From Agarophyton chilense (lineage: Eukaryota; Rhodophyta; Florideophyceae; Gracilariales; Gracilariaceae): 64,000 bases of DNA. Both the position numbers and the translations under genes were made by a program. The stretch is from NCBI GenBank assembly GCA_030374765.1, contig JARGXX010000077.1, positions 124,001 through 188,000 on the forward strand. Reading direction: 5' to 3'. Of this stretch, positions 55,536-64,000 are shown piece after piece; within the stretch, counting starts at the first letter, position 1, and each line of letters opens with the position of its first letter. Below the pieces are notes generated by a model. That model made no database searches. It saw only the letters and a program-made list of their open reading frames with translations, and was not told where the DNA came from.

Positions 55536-58300
55536 AATGACTGCGTTTTGCTGTTGTTCGGACATCTTTAAGCCGTGGAGCAGCGTTTGATATGCTATTA
55601 CCGTCTATATATTTATCTCCCTATCGCCCATACGGTGTGACAGTGCGTGAAACGCCGTGAATGACCCACTCAGTCAACAAACTCGTGTTTCCCGCCAAGA
55701 AGGCAGCGCAACGGTGCAACAGCGTTTCGTGTGCCCTTCTGGTCATGCATATGGCCACTATCGTCGAATATCTGAGGAATCATGTGCCACCTTTCTTCAT
55801 TAATTTTACCTTTCTCCGTCTGTTGTCGCCCGCAAATTGCGCGTGTCACATTCCCGCCAACTCCGTCGCAGAAACAATATCAGCGTAGCGCTTGACACCA
55901 GAAAGACTCAACTTTTGAATCAATTCGAAAACTATGGCGGCAGTCTTATATTTTCCGAAAGCATATGACTCACCCCCAGATATACCCATAGCGTTAGCGT
56001 ATTGGAGCAAGTGCGTTAAGACTTGTATCGCTCTGGTGCGTTTCGTACCCGGTTTGAATGGTCCTCCGATTTGTTACGCGGTAGGCATCTTACGCATCTA
56101 CTGCTGCTTGGAGCGCTGATTCTTTTTGACGATAAAGATACGAAAGGAAGGGTGATTTGAGTAAATAAAACGTCTATTATAACTCATTGCACGGCTTTTG
56201 TAGAGAGTCGTTTGTTGGATATGAGGTTTGCTTTCGAGTGTTGATAACCTGTCGTAATGTTTTGGTAAGAGCCTATCTATATGCATTTCCCTAGGATGCT
56301 GGCTTATTTACGGCGGGTTTCAACTGTCTGGATCATTTTCGCATCTCAAACGAGCGTCAAATGCCGTGTCTTGCGATTGAAACGTTACTTGAGAACGTAA
56401 TAGAAATCAATACTTGGGCCGCAGCCAAGCACAACGGATGAGTGAAAATGAAATTTTTTGTGCATACGGGAAACGTGGCGCGACGACGAGACGGATTAGA
56501 CAGTGCTGCCGAATGGGGATGAGGTACTGAGAGTTTGTCAGAGAGAATGGTTGAAGTTCGGTATATTCCTAGTTCAAGCAACAAAGTACGCCATATATGA
56601 CATGGATTCCACAACAGTAAGGCGCCCGTCCATGAGAATTCGGACGGAAGCTTTTAAAGCAAAACATTGGTGGAAAACATCTTTCATATTTCTACTCTCA
56701 GTCCCTACCTCGACAAATATCCGCGAGTCATACATGAGAATATTGCCCAAAAATTTCAAGCACACAACTAGGAAAGTGTAAGCTCTACATACACTAGGAA
56801 AACATAACGTAATTTTTCAGGAACACAATGTTAATTCAGCTCATTTCATAGTGAGAACAAATTGATTGCATTAAGGCGATCGATATAATCGCCTATTCAT
56901 GAAAAAAGTACTCAGATGCGATGGGAGCGGTAACTCTGGCGTTTGGAAGATAAAGCATGGTTCTGTCGAGATTCTAAACGCCTCATTTTAATCTTAATAG
57001 AAGTAAAAGGGTAATTAAATGATCCAGGGACACCTTTCTTGCTCTCGGAAACTATGCCAAGTACACAATTGGCTCTAGAAATAAAGCTGTTTTCATTTTG
57101 CATCAGATTTACGTTATTCTAAATGCTATTCCCGCGCTGTGACATGGTTGGATGTGCACTGATCTCATCATCCTTATCTATAGGTTCATCCAAGTCGGGA
57201 GCGGTAGTCAATAATATCTACCCATGATTGGATGAAGTTGTATTTCCGTAGAAAACGGGCTTTGCGGAGGACGCCAGTGCATGGTTGATTGTAGTAGTTA
57301 TGGGTTTGCTACGTCTTCTTACGAGTTTCGATCCCTCCTTAACGCTTCTCGAACGAGAAGGTTTACCTTCGACTGACCTTCTGCTCACTTTAGTTTCTTG
57401 TACAGCTTCTCCTTCTTTAAACCAAGCTCCATGAATATCAACGGATGACACTTTTGGAGAGAGCTCAAGATAACATTTCCGACACCTATGAACTTGCGAA
57501 CATCATATACGAGATCCCAAATATTGCGCTGCCGAACATTGATAAGTGCATCCTTGATCGACTAACTGCCATTATATTTTCTGCTTTCATGAACAGCCAT
57601 TTTTGAGTGTAATATCTGCCGTATTTGCCAATGATATTCACCTCATTCAAGTCCATCTGTACCGTTCTGCTTCGTTTCAATCGAGTTGGAATGCTGAGAA
57701 CGCGTTTCAAAGCTTCCCGTAGATCTTTAGTGTCAGTTTCGTTCCGTTCAGATTGCGACATTGCTTTTTAATTCGATCCTGTGCACCAGAAACGGATTTA
57801 ACTCAAAGATAGAGACAGTAGGTGGCCGCACTACGATAGTTGCATGAAACTTTTTTTATCCACTGCAAGAAAGTCAAGAGTTCTGCTGTAATATAAGTAC
57901 TAAGCGCAGTTTAAATACTTCTTCCAAGAGAGTACAGTTTCATTTCAAAGAAAAAGGCTGGAAGACTTCCGGAAAAAGAAGTAAAGCATCTGATCTGGAA
58001 TTTAATCGCTAGGCCCTTTTCAGTCACCAAAGAGAACTTTTTGACTAATATCGTGTAAGTGAAGTGTCAACTACTTTAATTTCAATCGCATCGAGATCGT
58101 CATGAACGAACGCTTTTTATCAATTCAATCCTCGGGCCATTCCAAACGAAGAAATCCGGGTTCCAGGCACTTATTGTCATGCAAATGAGATCTATATATT
58201 ACTGAAGAAAGCTCTCTATCAAGGTCTCGAGGGTATTTTTCAAAGAGAAGCATCGAATATCCGGTCCTAAATCTTACCCAAGCTCGGCTCGGCTGCCGAG
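55536..58300. other. Degraded region, no gene recognised
   Basis: Scattered frames: plus 55661-55888, plus 56503-56781, minus 57218-57451 (Arg/Ser-rich) and minus 57486-57761 (TKDLREALKRVLSIPTRLKR). They look coding in places but match nothing I know. They are probably relics of retroelements. Confidence 0.25.
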
Positions 58301-58309
58301 GCCGCAGAT

Positions 58310-60650
58310 AATTTCCATTTGATGTACCACGAAACTTTTCCTTTTAAAGTATGCTTCGAACCACTTCAACCAGAATCAAAGTGTAGAAGAATAAAAGCAG
58401 ACTGCAAACCACATGTTCAAGACTACCTCCAACTTCAAGGTCAGTCGCCTTTTATTGATGTACCTGATTACGCATGAAAGAATCACACTCCACTCTCGAA
58501 ACCACCAGCGTCCAAGAATGACGACCAAAGACAGGTAGTTAATTCGGTACCGATGGGAAAAACTCCTTCAAGCGAGGCTTCAGTTTTGAAACTACAAATA
58601 TGGAATGATATGCATTCTATAAACACTGGTTCACAGAAAGAGTCACAGTCCAGCAACTGTGATCAAATTCTCAGTATATCCGAAGCAAGTCATTGTAGCC
58701 GTTCCGTCCTTTTACTTGACTCAATTGACAAACGTGAGAGAAAGGTCTATACGGCAGAGGGGGAAGCACGTAAAATTATTCAAGTTTTGAAAAATTTCCA
58801 ACGTAGTGGATTGTGTCAAAGTCAAATGAGAGTGCTTTTTGGGACAGATGTAGGGAAAGCATCATTCAGCTACCCAGTTCTTTTCCGTTTGGTCAACAGG
58901 CATTCCCAAGTGTCCAAAAAGTATAGGAAAATGTGTGGACACGGGCATGCCCCGGGTTCTGGAAAAGAGAACTTATCGGCACAATGTCAAAGTGACAAGT
59001 GTCTTGAGACAGTGGTTGAACTGGTACCGGTTTGTATCCGAACAGCTCGCCAGTTTGGGTAGAGAGCTAATGTGTTTCAGAGCGATCATGGCGGGCTACC
59101 AGCAGCTTACCTTTCCTTTTAAAATGAACACTTAGATAACCTGAAGGAATAATATGACAGTAAGTACTTTCATGGTACTCACGGCCTCCCAATCAAACAC
59201 TTGAACATGGACAGGAGAATAGTCGTGTTTTTTACGTTCTCCACCGAAGACGTTGAAATTCTTCTGGTTTGAAGGGGATAAAATCCTGTTTGGTTTATTA
59301 TGCTCGTCATCTCCAACTTCTAACCGGCTCATAGATTCAAAGCCCGAAAACCTGTACAAGCTTCACTCATCCTTGGCTCTCGTGCATCTGAACAGTTTGA
59401 CTTATTTCGTAAACCGATAGTAGACGATCTTCGCAGAATGGAAAATAGCATAGTGGCATGGGCAGATGAAGTCGTTCGCCATTTGCACACGTTGGTTTTT
59501 TTCAAAACGGCGGTTTGGCCGGCAGCATCCAAAGATTTGGAATCCAAAGGTCACAACGCTGATACGACGTGTCGTAGTACGACGTGTCGTAAAAGACTCG
59601 ATAAAGGTTTAAAGGTTGGTTTGTCTGGAAATCAGCGTTGCCTGATTCCATCTCATGGAAGAAAATTGTCGAAAAGTTCTTGGGGTCTGATGCGGCCGCC
59701 AGAAGACCAGAACTAATGCACATTGAGTGTCCGTGGTAGTGGATACACAAAAACACCAATCGTATCTGGTAAAAGTTGGAACAAGCAAGGAAAAAAACCA
59801 TTGAAATTCTATTGCAGATATTCTGAAGTCGACTGGTGTAGATAGAAAACCTTAAATTTCGAACTTATCAAGCGATATTGTTCCAAGTGCTCCGTACTAT
59901 GCGATTATTCAGTGGCTCTTGGGACGAGTGAGACATCTAAGCTCTCTTTGCTTTGAAAGTCAGTCGAATTAATCCACCAGGCTGTCGAGTTCGTAATCAA
60001 ACAATTGGGCAATAGTCAAATCCACCATTACTTGACACAAAAATCTCCTGAAATTCTCTTTACATGGGGTCGTTCTAAATTTTTTTTGAAAACATTTCAA
60101 AGTGCAGAACTTCAACGGTATTACATTTCATGACGGCCATGAAGTATTACCTTCAGATCCACAAATAGATGTGAATATGATGAATCTATGGATAATCACT
60201 TCAGAGATAAAAGACGTACTGTTTGAACCATTTTATGACAACAAAGATCGAATACAGCTTTCTGTTCTTCTGCAGAAGCTTTACGCAATCTGCTCAAGGG
60301 TATTCTACCATCGTTAAGAATACTCCTCTTTTCCTACATCCAGGACGCACGCCATTCTTCACATGACCAGTACGCTTTAAAAGTGCGACCCTCTGAACAA
60401 AGTTTCACAGTTTGTAATCAAAAAGGCGAATGGAAAAATTACGCAGTCAGTTGTTGAATTCAAGGCTTCACCCAGAAGAAAATGTGTTCCACAAAGCTTT
60501 CAACCTGATTTTCTTGATTTTGTTGAATGGCAATCAAGGTTTTGACGGCTCTGTGAATGAAGCTTTTCCCGAAGGAAGCAGGCATTCAAGAAGAGATGGC
60601 GATACTTGTAACAGAGAGCGAATCGGATGAGGAAATTGAGGGCTTATACG
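58310..60650 (+). pseudogene. Decayed plus-strand coding region, unknown protein(s)
   Basis: Runs of coding-like sequence change frame repeatedly: FHLMYHETFPFKVCFEPLQP (about 58316), then SSVLLLDSIDKRERKVYTA-like sequence in 58553-59062 (ASHCSRSVLLLDSIDKRERK), TYRHNVKVTSVLRQWLNWYR in the next frame (58935-59135), WADEVVRHLHTLVFFKTAVW (59438-59716), and KDVLFEPFYDNKDRIQLSVL (60102-60317). The order and similar composition suggest one large broken gene or element. I cannot name it. Confidence 0.3.
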
Positions 60651-60699
60651 CACCTTTCTACAACGGCGCATGGGAAACGGGACAGATTGCTTTCTGGTA

Positions 60700-61305
60700 G
60701 ATGGCTAGACGGTATTTGGATATTGTTTACAGTTCCTGCGGTACTGGCAATGTGAAGTCATCTTTTACAGTTCTGTACTGGACAGCAGGTTGACTCGCTG
60801 TCCAATGACCGTTACGTACTGTCTTTAAATATCGAGCTGTGAGTGGTCAAGGGTGTGCATCTTTTCTACTTGGATCCTGTGGTACATACTTTCTACTTAG
60901 GGTTTTCTATATCTTCTGAATTGATGTTCACGTACTGTCTGTAACCGTTCTAGTTATTCTACTTTTAGTCCCGACGGAGTGCGTACTATAGTTTGGATGA
61001 CTACGTAGTCGCCGGGCACACCCGGATTTCGTCCCAGATAAAAGGACCGGCACTCGCCGGACCTCTGACGAGGGAATCAGGACATCGATCGTCGGATTCT
61101 CGGGTGCGCCCACTCAACTCGCTCTGCTCTTCTACCTCAACCTCGCCTACCTCTCTTCTCTAGTCACCTCAGACACTCAACCCTTCTTGAAACCTTCGTT
61201 CAACCTTCGTGCAACCTCAATTCGCTACACTCGTCAAAAAAGCGCTTTGATTTCGAATCGTAACAAGATTAGCGGTTTGCTTGTTGAAGGTCAACCCGGT
61301 AGTTG
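60700..61305 (+). repeat. Probable 5' LTR and leader of Ty3/gypsy element C
   Basis: Non-coding DNA directly before the gag start. It contains AGATAAAAGG (61036-61045), a possible TATA box, followed at once by a CCGGC...GCCGG hairpin (61048-61061), then pyrimidine-rich sequence to 61.2 kb. The LTR limits and primer-binding site could not be fixed, since the 3' LTR is outside the window. Confidence 0.35.
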
Positions 61306-62112
61306 ATGGCTTCCAACTATGGTCTCGTGTCTGTTGTTCATCCGCCCTTGTTGAAGCTCGTGAACCAACCTTCGCTCATCAAGTTCGAGGTTGACTATGT
61401 TGCGTACAAGGCTAAGGTCGACGATATCAATTAAGACCGCAACGATGATGAGCAGATGCACGTCGCTTCGATCAAGGATTGTTTGGATCCTGCGACATTG
61501 CATGCACTGTGTATCATGGGTGAGATCCAAGACGCCAACTCTGTCGAGGAGGCGACTGTGGAGTCCGTCCAAGCTTGGTTCGACAACGCCTCCACCAAGG
61601 CTCCGAAGGATATCTCCGAACGTATCGACGCTGCTCTAGCGTCCGTCGCATACGTCGCGAATGGGGACGATCCTGCTGGTCGTGTTACAGACTTCATCGT
61701 CAAGATCATCACTGCGTTGGATCAGAACAAGGCATCGGAAGTTCTCAGGGAGAAGGACCTCGCTAAATTCTTTCTCAACCGGGTCGTGAACAAGTTCAGG
61801 GACCCGGTACTGCAGGAGCACATCAGGATGCGCCGCCGTAGCTGGACCGAAGATCAACTCGCCGACATCAAGTTCTTCAAGAAGGAGGTGTCTACCCTCG
61901 CTGTGGAGCTCAATCTTACTGAGACGGCGAGCCAGCGCGTCAAGCCCGGCAAACTTCGTCAGCCTCCGAAATCCCGTAAGGGCAAGAAGCAAGAGGAAGA
62001 CGGAGATCCCGACAAGGGTAAGTACCATCCGAACGGGAAACGCAAGACCCCTGATGAGTGGACCCAAGAATGCTTGAACCCTGCTTGCAAAGGGAAGCAT
62101 CCGCTCCGTTAG
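61306..62112 (+). pseudogene. Ty3/gypsy element C, gag with zinc knuckle, in-frame stops
   Basis: ATG 61306 opens MASNYGLVSVVHPPLLKLVN. A TAA at 61432-61434 (DIN*DRN) interrupts it, and the same frame then runs to TAG 62110-62112. The body is helical (capsid-like: DCLDPATLHALCIMGEI, VEESVQAW-type segment, KASEVLREKDLAKFFLNRVV), then basic (SRKGKKQEEDGDPDKGKYHP). The end is a zinc knuckle, CLNPACKGKHPLR, whose last Cys comes right after the TAG (LR*CPNTS). Gag packages element RNA; the knuckle binds it. Composition is clearly more GC-rich and the frame cleaner than in the other elements, so this is a younger copy. The stop inside the knuckle argues for point mutation, although stop-codon read-through is used by some retroviruses at this position. 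Confidence 0.7.
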
Positions 62113-64000
62113 TGTCCGAACACTTCGGACGATCGGAAGAAGGAACTATTCGATGAGCATTACAAGAACAAGGATGCAAAGAGGGCTAAAGTGCTGTCAA
62201 CACATGCTCAACCCTCTTCCGACTTCGATATGCCCAACGCCGAGGAGGGCCGCTTCCGCTTCGCACTCGACGATACCGTTCTGGATACGGTCCTCGGTGA
62301 CTCTGGCTCCGATTTCAGTGCTATTACAACGCAAGTCTTCGACAAGGTGAAGAATGCCAACCTGTCATTGGCTTTCGAATCACTGGACGAGCCTCTCGAA
62401 TTGGTAGGAGCGTTCAAGTCTGACAAGTCGAAGTTCACCGCGTCGCACAAGGTCAAGCTGGCTGTCACCATCTACCTACCTGTCTCGACCGTTCCCGTTG
62501 GTGTTCGTGGCATTGAGTTTCTCGTGGTCGACAATGACATGGATGAGATCCTACTCGGCAGGCCTTTCCTGAAGGCAATTGGTTTCGATCTTAAGGACCA
62601 TCTGCTAAGGATCCATTCGATCATCCATGACAAGCATGTCGAAGATATCGACACAGACAAGCTCAAGACCAATGCTGCGAAGTACCAGGGTCTTTCGTAC
62701 ATGGCAGCCGATGATGATCCCATCGAGCTGCCAGATTGCCTAGCCGCAGGCTTTGGCAAGGACTCCGAAGAGTCGATCCAGAAGGCGTTCAAGAAGATCA
62801 TCGATGAGGCCGAGATGGAAGGAATATCCAAGGAAGGAATGATTCGAGTCAAGGCTCTCCTCAAAGAGTACCGCGACGTCTTCCGCATCAAGTTCGGTGA
62901 TGATCCTCCCGCCGATGTCCCTCCTCTCGTCATTACTCCTGTCGAGAATGCCAAGCCATACCGTTCGCCTCAACGAAGGTATGCGCCTATGCAGCGGGTC
63001 TTCATCTCCAATACCATTCGTCAACTCGAAGGTATCGGCGCAATCTACAAGAACCCTTCATCACACTGGGCAAGCCCGGCATTGGCAGTGCCGAAGCATG
63101 TGTCAGACAGTCTTCGCTTCACTCTCGACCTCAGGGGGCCCAATTCAAGGACTGTGCCAATTCAGTCAGCAATGCCGCACCCGGAATCACACCTCCAGGA
63201 AATTTCTGGCAGTACCTGTTTCGGTCAAACCGATATGGCTCACGGATACTGGCAAGTCCCTCTTGCACCTGGATAGTCGCAAGAGATGTTGTCAATTCAG
63301 ACACCCTTAGGTGTCTACTCATCAAACCGCCTTCACCAAGGTGGAAGTGATTCTGGCAACCACTTTCAAGCTGTACTCCAACACAAGTTCGACGGAGGCG
63401 TCGATCGGATGCAGCAGTGGATCGACGACTTCTTATTCTACGGGAGGAATGAGAAGGAACTCCTCGACAACATCGAGGAATATCTCCGAGTCTGTACGGA
63501 AATCGGACTCAAGGTACACGCCGAGAAATCTTCCTTTTTCGCCAAGGAAGTCCAGTTTTGCGGCCGCATCATCTCAAGCGAAGGCGTTCAGTACCATCCA
63601 CGTCATTTCAACTCGTTGGTGGATATGAAACCACCAACAATGGCGAATGAACTTCAGCAGTTTCTTTGTGCAACGAACTGGATGCGCAACTCGATCCCAG
63701 CCTATGCGAAACGCATTGCCTCCCTACAGGCTCTTCTCGAGGAGCAGTACCAGAAGTCAGGGAAGAGGACGAAGCAGTCACTTCGCAAACTTTCCCTCTC
63801 CGACGCGTGGGGCGCTAAGCATGATAAGGCTTTCGCTGATATCAAGGATCAACTCGCCGCTTCAGTCAAGCTCGCTCACCCGAAAGAAGATTTCTGCGTC
63901 TGCTTGTTCACAGATGCATCGGAAACTCATTGGGCTGCAATGCTGACTCAAGTACCATAAGAAGATCAACGCAAGGACATCGAGGATCAGAGGCACGAAC
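62113..64000 (+). pseudogene. Ty3/gypsy element C, pol: protease, reverse transcriptase, RNase H start (partial)
   Basis: Same frame as gag. The protease has VLGDSGSDFSAI (active site DSG, Asp codon at 62299) and DEILLGRPFLKAIG. RT begins about 62.9 kb: VENAKPYRSPQRRYAPM, SSHWASPALAVPKH, DSLRFTLDLRGPNSRT, CFGQTDMAHGYWQVPLAPG. TAG at 63274-63276 follows, then SQEMLSIQTPLGVYSSNRL and the active site MQQWIDDFLFYGR (IDD for VDD). Thumb and connection (FCGRIISSEGVQYHP, ELQQFLCATNWMRNSIP) lead to RNase H (FCVCLFTDASETHWAAML) and TAA at 63958-63960, after which the frame is still open to the window edge. Integrase would lie to the right. Protease cuts the polyprotein; RT and RNase H make the cDNA. 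Confidence 0.85.

Noticed and set aside
61250-61262. TTCGAATC as a tRNA B-box
   Set aside because: No A-box at proper distance upstream and no cloverleaf; lies in the element C leader.
61636-62954. Minus-strand ORFs of 154-160 aa opposite element C
   Set aside because: Exact antisense shadows of the gag-pol frame; no independent motif.
1-64000. CRISPR array, bacterial operon or phage elements
   Set aside because: No regularly spaced identical repeats, no ribosome-binding-site pattern; introns, eukaryotic chaperone, PPR and LTR elements show a eukaryotic nuclear genome.

Overview
This is a repeat-dominated piece of a eukaryotic nuclear genome with one short island of ordinary genes. Two long intronless genes, short introns with textbook signals (GTAAG donors, CTAAC branch points, 73-94 bp), dense nested retroelements and chromodomain-type Ty3/gypsy elements together suggest an intron-poor, transposon-rich lineage. 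A florideophyte red alga such as a Chondrus relative fits best; this is an inference from gene style, not from a marker gene.

Left third (1-18.9 kb): decayed copies of one Ty3/gypsy chromovirus family. The left edge holds a plus-strand pol end (chromodomain), an antisense ORF and an LTR (2434-2990). It abuts minus-strand gag/protease (3.1-7.0 kb), an LTR piece, a minus-strand RT-RNase H-integrase block (7.6-10.6 kb) and another LTR piece. Then come GC-rich unexplained sequence, a short TIR element, a second LTR-like repeat family (14.85-15.5 kb) and an AT-rich long-TIR element (15.9-17.2 kb).

Gene island (18.9-31.5 kb): a secreted protein, the CAF-1 p60 (CHAF1B/CAC2/FAS2-type) histone chaperone with E2F-like sites upstream, a convergent PPR protein, a two-exon REEP/HVA22 (TB2/DP1) gene that single-frame ORFs miss, a decayed or spliced multi-pass membrane protein, and a secreted alpha/beta hydrolase with one intron and an in-frame stop.

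Middle (31.6-43 kb): a second AT-rich long-TIR element, a third copy of the short TIR element, a complete PIF/Harbinger transposon (35751-38340) with matched TIRs, a 3-bp target duplication, a DDE transposase and a Myb-like partner gene, then a minus-strand Ty1/copia remnant (39.1-42.1 kb).

Right third (43-64 kb): a nearly full-length but decayed minus-strand copy of the same Ty3/gypsy family (43395-53929, two LTRs), again with the antisense ORF between chromodomain and 3' LTR and with a second-family insertion in gag. Then come unidentified decayed ORFs, and finally a distinct, better-preserved plus-strand Ty3/gypsy element (61306 to the right edge) whose frame is unbroken except for in-frame stop codons.
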